Positions 20,808 to 29,294 of a stretch of DNA of 36,781 nucleotides are shown here, piece by piece (the stretch's first letter is position 1; the number at the start of each line of letters is the position of its first letter). Source of the stretch: Candidatus Curtissbacteria bacterium (GTDB lineage Bacteria > Patescibacteriota > Microgenomatia > Curtissbacterales > GWA2-41-24); NCBI GenBank assembly GCA_016183325.1, contig JACPEV010000011.1, positions 1 through 36,781 of the forward strand, in the 5' to 3' direction. The position numbers and the translations under genes are program-made. Below the pieces are notes generated by a model that made no database searches, was not told the origin of the DNA, and saw nothing but the letters and a program-made list of their open reading frames with translations.

Positions 20808-23498
20808 TTACACAGATTTTAGCACAGGAATCTTATCCAAGAGCATGCGAACTAGCTGGAAAATTATCCAGAGAAAAATCGAAGCAAAGCCTATATAGAG
20901 CCAGTCGCTAATTTCAATATGAGTGACTTCAAAAAGTTTTGCCAAAAAGGGAATATAGATGATGGCAATTTGAATTAAAAGTGTGCCGAGTACAGCTATT
21001 ATAAGTTTTGGATTTGAGAAAAAGGAAGTTTTATATGACGATCTAATTAAATATATGTAGACCAGTTCGATAACGACTGTGGCCATAAAAGCTGCGCCCT
21101 GGGCATCCTGGCGGCTTTCTGCAAGATTAATCTTGTAAATTCCAAGGACAGCGACTGCCAAAAGGAGGCCGAAAATAAACATTTCGATCCAAAGTCTTTT
21201 TGAAATGATTTGTGTTTGAAAATCTTTAGGCGATTTTTTAAGGATATCTTTTTCAGCAGGATCAAGACCAAGGGCAACAGCCGGAATGCCATCGGTGACA
21301 ACGTTGATCCAAAGAAGCATGGTTGCGGTTAAGGGAAGCTTCTGGAAAATCATGACTCCCAGAAATACGGCAATGACTTCACCAATGTTGCATGACAAAA
21401 GATAAGTAACGAATTTTCTGATGTTGTGGAAAATCCCTCGGCCTTCCTCAATTGCGTAAACGATTGAGCTAAATTGATCGTCAAGAAGCACAATATCAGA
21501 AGCTTCTTTGGCAACATCCGTTCCGGTTATGCCCATGGCAACGCCAATGTCAGCTCTTTTTAGTGCAGGTGCATCGTTTACCCCGTCACCAGTCATGGCA
21601 ACTATATGCCCGTCTTTTTTCAAAACGTCGACTATTCTCAATTTAATGCCGGGGTGAACTCTGGCGTAAATATTGACACTTCTTACTGCTTTTGCAAATT
21701 GCTGATCGTTTAACTTGTCCAGTTCTTCTCCTACTCGGGCTTCTCCCGCAAGCCCGATTTCTGCGGCTACTGCTTTTGCTGTTTGGACATGGTCCCCGGT
21801 TATCATCATTACCCGAATGCCAGACTGGCGGCAGGTTTCTATTAAAGGTTTGACTTCCGGTCTTGGCGGGTCGATCATTCCCTGAAGGCCAATGAAGACT
21901 AGATCTGATTCGATCTTCTCTCGATTTTTTTTGAAACTTGCAAGCTCGCTTGCGTTAATCTCTTTGTAGGCGAAACCAAGTGTTCGTAAAGCTTGGTGGG
22001 ACATGTTTTCGGTAACTGTAAGGATTTGGTCCTGTTCTTTTTTAGTGAGAGGGATTTTTTTGGCGAGTGCTTGGATTTGCGTACATTTTCCAAGAAGGAT
22101 TTCCGGGGCTCCTTTTGAAAAGACGACATATTTTTGTCCGTCTTCTACAATAGCAGACATCATTTTGCGATCTGAAGTGAAGGGAATTTCAAAGACTTCT
22201 TTTGATTTGCCGATGATTTTGGCTTTTTTGGCACTGACTATCAGGGCGGCTTCTGTAGGGTCACCGATGATTTTCTCTTCTGAAATTTCAGCATTATTGC
22301 AATTGAGTCCGGCTCTTAAGATAAGCTCTAAGTTTTTGGGATTTTGTGGTTTGCCGTTTTGGGTAAAGTCGCCATTGGTATCATATCCCGAGCCGGAAAC
22401 TGCATATGTCTTGCCGTCAAAGTAGATTTTTGTGACTGTCATCTCGTTTTTGGTTAAAGTTCCTGTTTTATCAGCGCAGATGACATCAGTTGAACCAAGG
22501 GTTTCGACTGAGTTTAGTTTGCGAACGAGAGCGTTTCTTTTGAGCATTCTTCTTGTGCCGATGGCCAGTGCGATTGTGACGACTGCCGGTAAGCCTTCCG
22601 GAATAGCAGCTACGGCAAGTGCTACTGAGGCAATAAAGGAATGGATAACTCTTTCAATCAGGCTTTGGGTTGCAAAGTCGTGGGCAAAAAAGACGATGAA
22701 AATGAACACAAAGGCGCAAATTCCCAAGATAATGTAGCCTATTGATTTGCCTATTTGATCGAGCCTTTTTTGAATAGGAGTTTTATCTTCTTTAACCTGG
22801 GCTACTTGGTTTGCAATTTTACCGATCTCGGTGTTATCACCCGTTTGGACAACGACGCCAGTGGCTTTGCCTGATGTAACTGACGTTGCTGAAAACACCA
22901 TGTTTTGGCGGTCACCTATTGATTTTTCACCTTTGATTGGATCTTCGGTTTTGTCAATTGGATTGGATTCACCTGTCAGGGAGGCTTCGTTAACTCGAAG
23001 GCTGTAGACTTCAAGCAGGCGGATATCTGCCGGAACTTTTTCGCCCTCGTCTAAAACAACGATATCTCCAGGGACAAGGTTTTTGACATCGACCTCTTTT
23101 TGATTTCCATCCCTTATTACTTTTGCTTTGAAAGCTAAAAGTTTCTTGAGTGCCTCAATAGATTTTTCAGCTTTGTATTCCTGGAAAAAACCGAGAAATG
23201 TAATCATAATTACAATCGCAAAAATTAAACTTGCTTCGATTAAATCCTGAGGATCGTGGTTGCCGAAGAAGTAGATGAAAAGTATTAGAATCGTTGATCC
23301 GATTAAAATTAAGATGAGACTGTTTTTGAATTGTTCGAGGTAGATTGCGAGGGCGGAAACTTTTTTCTTGGCGGTAAGTTGGTTTGGCCCGTATTTTGCG
23401 AGCCTATCTGATGCTTCTTGTTCGGAAAGTCCGGATCTTTGAGAATTTAAGATTTTTAGGACTTCGTCTTCGGTTTGTTGGTAGTAAGGTTTATCCAT
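20808..23498 (-). CDS. P-type cation ATPase, Ca2+ (SERCA/PMCA-like) type
   Basis: An 896-residue protein from the ATG at 23498; a longer frame to 23573 covers a palindromic repeat and is unlikely. It has an N-terminal cation ATPase domain, TGES of the actuator domain near 175-178, and PEGLPAVVT in membrane helix 4 near 300. The phosphorylation site CADKTGTLT has Asp at about 343; MTGDGVNDAPALK is the hinge, and NVVTDGIPAVALGLDP lies in helix 6. These ion-site motifs match type II Ca2+ pumps rather than heavy-metal pumps. It exports calcium (or possibly another cation) using ATP. Confidence 0.92.
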   Translation of the reverse strand: MDKPYYQQTEDEVLKILNSQRSGLSEQEASDRLAKYGPNQLTAKKKVSALAIYLEQFKNSLILILIGSTILILFIYFFGNHDPQDLIEASLIFAIVIMITFLGFFQEYKAEKSIEALKKLLAFKAKVIRDGNQKEVDVKNLVPGDIVVLDEGEKVPADIRLLEVYSLRVNEASLTGESNPIDKTEDPIKGEKSIGDRQNMVFSATSVTSGKATGVVVQTGDNTEIGKIANQVAQVKEDKTPIQKRLDQIGKSIGYIILGICAFVFIFIVFFAHDFATQSLIERVIHSFIASVALAVAAIPEGLPAVVTIALAIGTRRMLKRNALVRKLNSVETLGSTDVICADKTGTLTKNEMTVTKIYFDGKTYAVSGSGYDTNGDFTQNGKPQNPKNLELILRAGLNCNNAEISEEKIIGDPTEAALIVSAKKAKIIGKSKEVFEIPFTSDRKMMSAIVEDGQKYVVFSKGAPEILLGKCTQIQALAKKIPLTKKEQDQILTVTENMSHQALRTLGFAYKEINASELASFKKNREKIESDLVFIGLQGMIDPPRPEVKPLIETCRQSGIRVMMITGDHVQTAKAVAAEIGLAGEARVGEELDKLNDQQFAKAVRSVNIYARVHPGIKLRIVDVLKKDGHIVAMTGDGVNDAPALKRADIGVAMGITGTDVAKEASDIVLLDDQFSSIVYAIEEGRGIFHNIRKFVTYLLSCNIGEVIAVFLGVMIFQKLPLTATMLLWINVVTDGIPAVALGLDPAEKDILKKSPKDFQTQIISKRLWIEMFIFGLLLAVAVLGIYKINLAESRQDAQGAAFMATVVIELVYIYLIRSSYKTSFFSNPKLIIAVLGTLLIQIAIIYIPFLAKLFEVTHIEISDWLYIGFASIFLWIIFQLVRMLLDKIPVLKSV

Positions 23499-23510
23499 AT
23501 CGTTAAAGCA

Positions 23511-23610
23511 TGTCATTCCGAACATGTCTGATTTTATCGACCCGAATGGGTTTCGGAATCTAAACATGGACAAGATCCTGAAATGAATTCAGGATGACGA
23601 TAAAATTGGA
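23511..23610. repeat. Composite palindrome
   Basis: ATTTTATCG (23531-23539) pairs with CGATAAAAT (23598-23606), enclosing ATCCTGAA/TTCAGGAT and TTCCGAA/TTCGGAA type stems. Its TGTCATTC start resembles the palindromes at 13461 and 25358. Confidence 0.5.
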
Positions 23611-23677
23611 ATGATAGATTCCATTTAAAGAGCTATTCTTAAATATACCATTTGAGCGGATATGTTAGACTGGCATT

Positions 23678-23785
23678 ATGGCTATTTTCGGATTATCCTC
23701 CGGCAAGAAAAAGGGGAAGAAGAAGGCTCCCAAAAATATAAGCAAGAAGGCCAAGGTCAAGGCAAAAGGCTGCGAGTTTTGTTAG
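23678..23785 (+). CDS. Very small Lys-rich protein ending in CEFC
   Basis: A 35-residue frame: MAIFGLSSGKKKGKKKAPK, then a basic stretch, ending GCEFC. It is short, but a TAGACT box lies exactly six bases before its ATG, the same layout as proven-looking genes nearby. The C-terminal CxxC-type pair (C32, C35) with a basic body suggests nucleic-acid or metal binding. It overlaps the convergent MgtE-like gene by 4 bases. The function is unknown. Confidence 0.45.
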   Translation: MAIFGLSSGKKKGKKKAPKNISKKAKVKAKGCEFC

Positions 23786-24342
23786 GAAAAGATAATCGAA
23801 GAAGCTACCACTAAATAAATAGTCAAACTGATTAGATCCTGTAGAACCGTAGTAAATGGCCCTGCTCCCAAGGCAGGATCAGTTTTTTCCTTTTGTAAAA
23901 TTCGTGCGACGGTTATGCCAACGACCGGAGCGATTGAAGCGTTAGCAAGCATGGCAAGCCCCAGAGTTAGTGCTGTTTCTGCTGATTTTAGCCATATTAA
24001 GGCAAAGAGACCTATTGCAACTGCGAAGATTACACCAAGGATCGAACCTAAGAATAATTCTTTTATTAGATATGTTGAGAATCTAACTCTTTCTCTTCCG
24101 ATATTTCTCACGTAGATAGTTTCTGATTGGGTGGCGATTGCACCGGAAAGATAAACAATTACCGGGATAAAAAATACCAAAGATATGTTTTGGGAAAGTA
24201 GCTCTTCAAATCTGGAGGAGATTATAGGAAGCAGAAATCCTCCTAAAAGCCCGACGAAAAGCCAGGGAATTCGTCTTATTACGATAAGGTGGACTGATTC
24301 TTTGGTGTCGTCTTCGAGTTTGACCCGATTTGATTGATCCAT
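23782..24342 (-). CDS. MgtE-like magnesium transporter, membrane domain only
   Basis: A 186-residue protein with five membrane segments. The motifs SGAIATQSETIYVR and DPALGAGPFTTVLQDLISL match the membrane half of MgtE (SLC41) Mg2+ channels, including the acidic D in the pore region. The usual cytoplasmic N domain and CBS pair (about 250 residues) are absent; the first 25 residues are soluble only. Short MgtE proteins exist and may act as dimers without Mg2+ gating. A TAAGAT box is six bases before the ATG. Confidence 0.82.
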   Translation of the reverse strand: MDQSNRVKLEDDTKESVHLIVIRRIPWLFVGLLGGFLLPIISSRFEELLSQNISLVFFIPVIVYLSGAIATQSETIYVRNIGRERVRFSTYLIKELFLGSILGVIFAVAIGLFALIWLKSAETALTLGLAMLANASIAPVVGITVARILQKEKTDPALGAGPFTTVLQDLISLTIYLVVASSIIFS

Positions 24343-24440
24343 TTCTTAATCTTATCTTAGTCGATTGTAAGCTTTGTGTAAAATGGGTTGTTGGGTTTTG
24401 ACACACCCGGTGAGCTTTAGGATTACACACCGAGTGTGTT

Positions 24441-25136
24441 TCAAGGCTTAGATTTGGGATTTTGTGAGGTTGGTGCGTAATTGACGAGGGATTCCTGGCC
24501 GCTTTTGGCAAAGTCATCGAGGAATTTTGAAAGGCCGACGTCGGTTAGCGGGTGTTTAACCAGTTTTTCCAATACTTCGTAGGGGCATGTTGCGATGTCG
24601 CATCCCATTAGGGCTGCGTCTTTAACGTGGAGAGGTGAACGGACGGATGCAAAGAGAATTTTGGTTTCGAAGGCATAGTTGTTGTATATCTGGCGGATTT
24701 CTTCAATTACTTCAGTCCCTGTGTGGCCGATATCATCCAGCCTGCCGACAAAAGGGCTGACGAAATAGGCACCGAGTTTGGCAACAAGAAGAGCTTGATT
24801 AGCGCTGAAAACGAGTGTCATATTGATTCTGACTTCCTCGCCTTTTAGAATTTTTAGCGCTTTTAGGCCTTCCTCTGTTGTTGGAAGTTTGACGACCACG
24901 TTTTTGCCCATAGCGGCAAGCTGCCTTGCCTCATTTAACATTCCGTCTTTATCAGTTGAAAGAACTTCGAGGCTAACATCGCCGGGGACCATTTTCAGGA
25001 TTTTGGTGACAGCTTCTTTATATGGGATGCCTGCTTTTGCGGCAAGGGTTGGATTGGTCGTGACCCCGTCGATGATTCCAAGATCAACCATTTTCTGAAC
25101 TTCTTCTGGAATGGCGCTGTCGATGAAAAGCTGCAT
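24441..25136 (-). CDS. tal: Transaldolase (small TalB-like/fructose-6-phosphate aldolase family)
   Basis: A 231-residue protein from the ATG at 25136, the usual start MQLFIDSA for this family. The TIM barrel shows DGVTTNPTL near residue 25, the Schiff-base lysine in NVVVKLPTT, and INMTLVFSANQA. SPFVGRLDDIG is the phosphate-binding region. It transfers a dihydroxyacetone unit between sugar phosphates in the non-oxidative pentose phosphate pathway, and pairs with the split transketolase at 34720-36579. The last 20 residues extend slightly beyond the common end. Confidence 0.93.
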   Translation of the reverse strand: MQLFIDSAIPEEVQKMVDLGIIDGVTTNPTLAAKAGIPYKEAVTKILKMVPGDVSLEVLSTDKDGMLNEARQLAAMGKNVVVKLPTTEEGLKALKILKGEEVRINMTLVFSANQALLVAKLGAYFVSPFVGRLDDIGHTGTEVIEEIRQIYNNYAFETKILFASVRSPLHVKDAALMGCDIATCPYEVLEKLVKHPLTDVGLSKFLDDFAKSGQESLVNYAPTSQNPKSKP

Positions 25137-25153
25137 TGTAATTGACAACAAGT

Positions 25154-25246
25154 TTGCTGAAAACCTATCATTTTTACACTTCGAGCGAGGCTAATAGCCG
25201 AGTCGAGAAGTTCTCGACAAGCTCGAACAATAAAGGTTTTCAGCAA
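25154..25246. mobile_element. MITE-like composite palindrome B
   Basis: TTGCTGAAAACCT (25154-25166) and its perfect complement (25234-25246) enclose a different centre: TTCGAGC / GCTCGAA with CGAGAAGTTCTCG inside. The termini are the same as those of the element at 13436-13594. It is followed by four TGACA-containing units in tandem (25250-25281). Confidence 0.6.
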
Positions 25247-25357
25247 TCTTTGACAACTGACATTTGACAATTGACAGCTGACTTAAAACATATTAACAAA
25301 AATTTGTTTTCAAGAATAGATATAATTAAGTTACTTGCCAGTTCTTTCCAGTGGACT

Positions 25358-25439
25358 GTCATTCTGGAGGCCGTAGGCCGATAGAATCTCATTAGATCCT
25401 ATCGCTTCTCCGGCTGAGCCGGATTCGCTCCAGGATGAC
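25358..25439. repeat. Cloverleaf-like palindrome
   Basis: An outer stem GTCATTCTGGAG / CTCCAGGATGAC (25358-25369, 25428-25439) with one mismatch encloses three separate inner hairpins: GGCC/GGCC, CGATAG/CTATCG and CTCCGGC/GCCGGA. It lies upstream of the carboxypeptidase gene. Confidence 0.6.
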
Positions 25440-25470
25440 TGGGAAAACTAATCTCGCACATGATTAAGTT

Positions 25471-26421
25471 ATGAGATTTTTTTTATCTTTTTTAGCTCTA
25501 CTTATCTTGGCAGGTTTTTCGAGTCTTGTTTTGAGAGAAAAAAACTTCAGCATAGACTCCCCTGTTCCAAAAGTTTTCGAGAGCGCGAGTTTTAGCCAGC
25601 TTGTTTCTAATCTCTGGTTTCCCAAAGAGCAAAAAAACTTGGAGGATTTAGAGCTTTCTTTAACGTCAAAGTCTGCTTTGCTTTTGGACTATGACACTGG
25701 GGAGGTTATTTTTTCCAAAAATCCCAAAGAAAGACTACCGGTGGCATCGACCGTCAAAATCATGACGGCGCTTTCCGCACTCGAAAGCGGCAAGCTTTCT
25801 GATGTTTACACCGTTTCCAGAAGGGCGACTGAAGTTGGTGAAAACACGATGTATTTGACTGTGGGGGAAAAATTAACACTTGAGGAGCTATTATACGGGT
25901 TGATGTTGGTTTCGGGAAACGACGCGGCTGTTACTATTGCCGAGGGAATTGCTGGCAGTGAGGAAAAGTTTGTGCAATTGATGAATGCCAAAGTTGCTGA
26001 ACTTGGTTTGTCTGACACCAAGTTTATCAACGCAACAGGACTTGATGAAGATGACCTTTTGCAATATTCAACCGCTTATGATCTTTCGGTAATTGCTCGC
26101 TATGTGTGGGAAAACTATCCGCAAATTCGGGAAATTACCTCGACTTATCATAAATTTATCGAGGCCAATGATTTCCACAAGTCCTTTGATCTTTATAACG
26201 ATACAAATTTATTGACAACTTACCCTGGTGTAAAAGGGATAAAACCAGGTTTTACCTGGGAGGCTGGGTTGTGTTTAGTAACTTACTCTGAGAATGGAGG
26301 GAAAAGATTGTTGGCTGTGGTCTTGGGAAGCGATGACAGGAGAGGCGAGATGACAAAGCTTTTGGACTATGGTTTTGGGACTTTCGGGATTAAGGTTGAG
26401 CATCCGGGTTTAGATCTGTAA
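25471..26421 (+). CDS. D-alanyl-D-alanine carboxypeptidase (PBP5-like, S11 family)
   Basis: A 316-residue protein. An N-terminal membrane segment (residues 2-22) anchors it or acts as a signal. The penicillin-binding motifs are present in order: STVK (Ser93, Lys96), SGN at 148-150 and KPG at 258-260 in place of KTG. It removes the last D-Ala of peptidoglycan stem peptides outside the membrane and so limits cross-linking. The C-terminal anchor helix of E. coli PBP5 is missing, consistent with the N-terminal anchor. The gene stands alone. Confidence 0.93.
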   Translation: MRFFLSFLALLILAGFSSLVLREKNFSIDSPVPKVFESASFSQLVSNLWFPKEQKNLEDLELSLTSKSALLLDYDTGEVIFSKNPKERLPVASTVKIMTALSALESGKLSDVYTVSRRATEVGENTMYLTVGEKLTLEELLYGLMLVSGNDAAVTIAEGIAGSEEKFVQLMNAKVAELGLSDTKFINATGLDEDDLLQYSTAYDLSVIARYVWENYPQIREITSTYHKFIEANDFHKSFDLYNDTNLLTTYPGVKGIKPGFTWEAGLCLVTYSENGGKRLLAVVLGSDDRRGEMTKLLDYGFGTFGIKVEHPGLDL

Positions 26422-26434
26422 AGGTTCAACCTTT
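26420..26434. terminator. Short palindrome at the stop codon
   Basis: AAAGGTT C AACCTTT, overlapping the stop of the carboxypeptidase gene and followed by AAT. It shares the GGTT-S-AACC core and following TAAT with 34660-34672 and 34703-34715, with compensating outer pairs. Confidence 0.5.
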
Positions 26435-26448
26435 AATGGAGTTCTTCT

Positions 26449-26745
26449 TTAGAAGAATCTTGTTTCAGCAGAGACTATATAGAAAACAGCCCCTGCCACC
26501 TTGGAATTCGTGCTTGCTTGAAGCTTGTCGTAGATTCCGTGTATTTGTCCCCTTACCTCTTCTTTTTCTTCTCCTTCTTCCATTGAGTGTAGTTGAACAA
26601 TTTGTTTGCCAAGGTCTCGAAGGGTATATTCCTCTTCTTTACCCACTGCGATACTTATTACTTGGACCAACCTAAGGAATCTGCCGGCTTTTTCTTCAAA
26701 TGGTAAAGATCTTATATCTACTTCCCTGCCATTTTTTTCTGGCAT
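26449..26745 (-). CDS. Hypothetical protein, paralogue of the protein at 28815-29108
   Basis: A 98-residue helical, charged protein. It shares with the 97-residue protein at 28815-29108 a leading VDI(R/K)(S/T)LPFE, a central EEE(Y/H)TLRDLGKQIV(Q/K)LHS, an E/K-rich segment, and an ending A.(F/H).IV...(T/A)...FF. The family has no name I know. Its start is 26 bases after the second fic gene's stop on the same strand, so the two are probably co-transcribed. Confidence 0.75.
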   Translation of the reverse strand: MPEKNGREVDIRSLPFEEKAGRFLRLVQVISIAVGKEEEYTLRDLGKQIVQLHSMEEGEEKEEVRGQIHGIYDKLQASTNSKVAGAVFYIVSAETRFF

Positions 26746-26770
26746 ATTATCGCCTTACAATAGCCTTTTC

Positions 26771-27853
26771 TTATTGACTTAAGGCTAAGAGGTTTTCAAC
26801 ATCCTTTAAAACATAATACGTTGCCTTGCCTTTTGCTTTTCTTTCTATTAAGCCTAATTCTGTTAACTTTCTAAAATCGAGCGCCCTTGTGGCTTTTGCG
26901 CGGTTTACCAACTTAGCATAATCACGATCAGCGATAAACCCTTTTTCTTTTATAAACTCAAGGATTTTTAGATGATAAGGTTCCAGTTGAGTCTCTGGAC
27001 TTATTCCAACTCCGGGAAGTAATTTTTGCACTCTTAAAAGTTCATCAATAATTCCTTCCGTGAAGTATTCCAGCCATGAAGTGAAATTAATTGAATCTTT
27101 TAGTTCATAATAATTACCGAATTCTCCTACAAATTGAAAATAGCGAGTAACGTTTTTATTGTAATAATTCTCAAAACTGAAAAGGTTAAAAGTATTCAAC
27201 CCCATTTCAGCTAGTAAAACTTTTGTGGCAAGACGAGCAGTTCTTCCGTTCCCATCCATAAAAGGATGAATAATTACCATCTGCTTGTGGAAAATACCAG
27301 CTAAAATAAGCGAATCTATTTTATCACTATTGTTATTTATAAATTCAATAAGATCTAACATAAGTTGGCTTACATCTTTTGCATCAGGAGGTAAATATAT
27401 AACTTTTCGTGTTCTAGGATTGTTAACCACCACTGGTTTGTCTCGTAATTTTCCTGATTCAAATTTTGCGAGTAGTCCATCAATGATCTGTTTTTGAATT
27501 TTTAAGATAAGGTCAAGCGATAGTCTTACTCTTCCTTCTTCGAGTTTTTTATTTAAATCATGTAGGGCTTGGTTATAATTTAAAACTTCCCTTTCACTAT
27601 CTCTTAATACGTCAGTATCAAACTTGTTTATATGAGCGGGCTTTGATTTGAGGATTTTTTTAACTTCTGTTAAAGGAAGGGGATTGCCTTCAATACTGGT
27701 TGAAGCATAGGTAGAAACTGCTCTGGCTAATTTTTCAAATTCTACTAAAACGACGTGAGGAAATCTTCTATTATTTAGTTCATTTATCAAGGCATTAACT
27801 CTTTTAATATTTGCTAAAAGACGATCTGTAATAGTATATTTTGGGTAAAACAT
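26771..27853 (-). CDS. Fic-family protein 2 (probable AMP transferase)
   Basis: A 360-residue protein. HPFMDGNGRTAR lies at residues 196-207, with the catalytic His at 196, and the inhibitory STSIEGN is at 51-57. The C-terminal winged helix (KGFIADRDYAKLVNRAKATR) follows after about residue 305. Overall layout matches the first Fic protein at 13645, but sequence identity is only moderate, so they are not a recent duplication. Its 3' end (including bases after the stop) is closely copied at about 13546-13590. Targets are unknown; such proteins may act as toxins or regulators. Confidence 0.92.
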   Translation of the reverse strand: MFYPKYTITDRLLANIKRVNALINELNNRRFPHVVLVEFEKLARAVSTYASTSIEGNPLPLTEVKKILKSKPAHINKFDTDVLRDSEREVLNYNQALHDLNKKLEEGRVRLSLDLILKIQKQIIDGLLAKFESGKLRDKPVVVNNPRTRKVIYLPPDAKDVSQLMLDLIEFINNNSDKIDSLILAGIFHKQMVIIHPFMDGNGRTARLATKVLLAEMGLNTFNLFSFENYYNKNVTRYFQFVGEFGNYYELKDSINFTSWLEYFTEGIIDELLRVQKLLPGVGISPETQLEPYHLKILEFIKEKGFIADRDYAKLVNRAKATRALDFRKLTELGLIERKAKGKATYYVLKDVENLLALSQ

Positions 27854-28002
27854 ATAAGCAAAGTTTATTCCTCGCTTTCGCTCGGAATAGACATATTTTA
27901 GACGATTATTAGACGATTATCAAGGAGGCGAAATTTCGAGCAATCAAGCTTTGCTTTGAGAGAGCACATGACGAAACGGGATCGTTAGAAACGAATGAGT
28001 TA

Positions 28003-28338
28003 TTATTCATAGAGGAGTTTCAAAATCTGTTTCTTAAACTCTGGCAAGTTTTGCGTTACTGTATCCCAAATTATTTTCAAATCAACCCCAAAGTAATGAT
28101 GGACAAGAATATTTCTTGTTGCCATTGCCTTATTCCATTCGATATCGGAATGTTCTTTTCTGAATTCTTCTGGCAGATTTTTAACGGCTTCTCCCAATAT
28201 TTCTAACCTTCTAATTACTGAATCTTGTTTCTCGACTGAGTTCAAAAAATCATTCTCAGTCCAATCTTTTACATAACTCTCGATATATTCAATACTTTCC
28301 AGAATATGTTCAAGGAATATTCTGGGGTCTTTACTCAT
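28003..28338 (-). CDS. hepT: HepT-like HEPN toxin (DUF86)
   Basis: A 111-residue helical protein with the HEPN catalytic motif RNILVHHY (Arg75, His80, Tyr82; R-X4-H-X-Y). HepT is an RNase toxin whose partner MntA adds AMP groups to the Tyr of this motif to silence it. It overlaps the MntA-like gene by 4 bases, in the usual antitoxin-first order on the minus strand. Confidence 0.92.
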   Translation of the reverse strand: MSKDPRIFLEHILESIEYIESYVKDWTENDFLNSVEKQDSVIRRLEILGEAVKNLPEEFRKEHSDIEWNKAMATRNILVHHYFGVDLKIIWDTVTQNLPEFKKQILKLLYE

Positions 28339-28622
28339 AAGATTCGCACTTGCTCACTGAGTATTTTATCCCTCAAAAGAGGGTGGAGAGAATTATATGT
28401 AACCAGGTCAACTTCCTTACCTAAGGCTTCCTTCAGCTTAATCTCTAGACCAACAAATTCAAAAAGGCCCTTGCCTCTTGGAAAATCTACTAATATGTCA
28501 ATATCGCTGTCTTTTTTGTTTTCTCCACGCACATAAGACCCGAAGATAGATGAGCGGGTAATTCCAGCCTCCTTCAAAATCGGCACAGCCTTCCTCTTTA
28601 TATCGTCTAAATTTATTTTCAT
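28335..28622 (-). CDS. mntA: MntA-like minimal nucleotidyltransferase antitoxin
   Basis: A 95-residue protein with the polymerase-beta nucleotidyltransferase motif FGSYVRGENKKDSDIDILVD: Gly28-Ser29 and the metal-binding Asp40 and Asp42. It would AMPylate the paired HEPN toxin. A perfect TATAAT lies exactly six bases before the ATG (28629-28634 on the minus strand), predicting a leaderless mRNA that covers both genes. Confidence 0.93.
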   Translation of the reverse strand: MKINLDDIKRKAVPILKEAGITRSSIFGSYVRGENKKDSDIDILVDFPRGKGLFEFVGLEIKLKEALGKEVDLVTYNSLHPLLRDKILSEQVRIL

Positions 28623-28814
28623 GCCACAATTATAACATCAAATTAGACAAACTCGACATTGTAGGCTAGTAGAGGCATAGTCCTTGGAAAATATTTACAC
28701 TCTTCGGGTGGTTTAGGTTCACACCTTACCTTTGTGAGCAAACTTGCCCAAAAAGAGATTTGACCTACAACCAATGACCCAGCCAGCCTTAGCTGCCGTC
28801 TGGTCCCGGTGGAT
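28623..28814. other. Non-coding spacer with the mntA promoter
   Basis: Apart from the TATAAT box for mntA (28629-28634), nothing is recognised in these 192 bases; open frames crossing it look like shadows. Confidence 0.4.
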
Positions 28815-29108
28815 TTAAAAGAAGGTCGCCTCACTCATTACTATATTGTGTACTGCCTCACCCACCTGCGGATTCTTACTTTGTGCTAATGCGTCGTAAA
28901 CATTTCTAATTTCTTTCTTCAACTGGTCTTTCTCATCGCCCTCTGGTAAAGAATGAAGCTTAACTATTTGTTTGCCAAGATCTCTAAGAGTATGTTCTTC
29001 TTCTTGGCCTACTTCAATACCAATGCTTTGCATAAGACGCTGAAACATATCAGCTCTTTGTTCAAATGGTAATGTCTTGATGTCTACTTTTCCAACTTGT
29101 TCTTGCAT
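28815..29108 (-). CDS. Hypothetical protein, paralogue of the protein at 26449-26745
   Basis: A 97-residue helical protein, clearly related along its length to the protein at 26449-26745. A good Shine-Dalgarno (GAGGTGA) precedes the ATG, unusual in this window. It lies upstream of the MntA/HepT pair on the same strand, while its paralogue lies downstream of a Fic gene; both copies thus sit beside toxin-type genes. No function can be given. Confidence 0.75.
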   Translation of the reverse strand: MQEQVGKVDIKTLPFEQRADMFQRLMQSIGIEVGQEEEHTLRDLGKQIVKLHSLPEGDEKDQLKKEIRNVYDALAQSKNPQVGEAVHNIVMSEATFF

Positions 29109-29294
29109 AATTACTTCACCTCATTTTCATTAACTAGCTATTTTGATTCATATGATTAAAAGCTTTTTTTCTTCTTCCAAAACCGCCAACGCGTTTTTGC
29201 CCCGAAAATTGAATACAAATTAGTCGCCGAGCGACCTGTGGTGAGCGTAGTCGAACCAAGCGAGACGAACCGAAATCGTTTGCAAATTCCTTAC

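Noticed and set aside
13645-27853. Recent duplication as the origin of the two fic genes
   Set aside because: The proteins share motifs and layout but differ at most positions outside the active site, so they are older or separately acquired; only their 3' ends left recent-looking traces.
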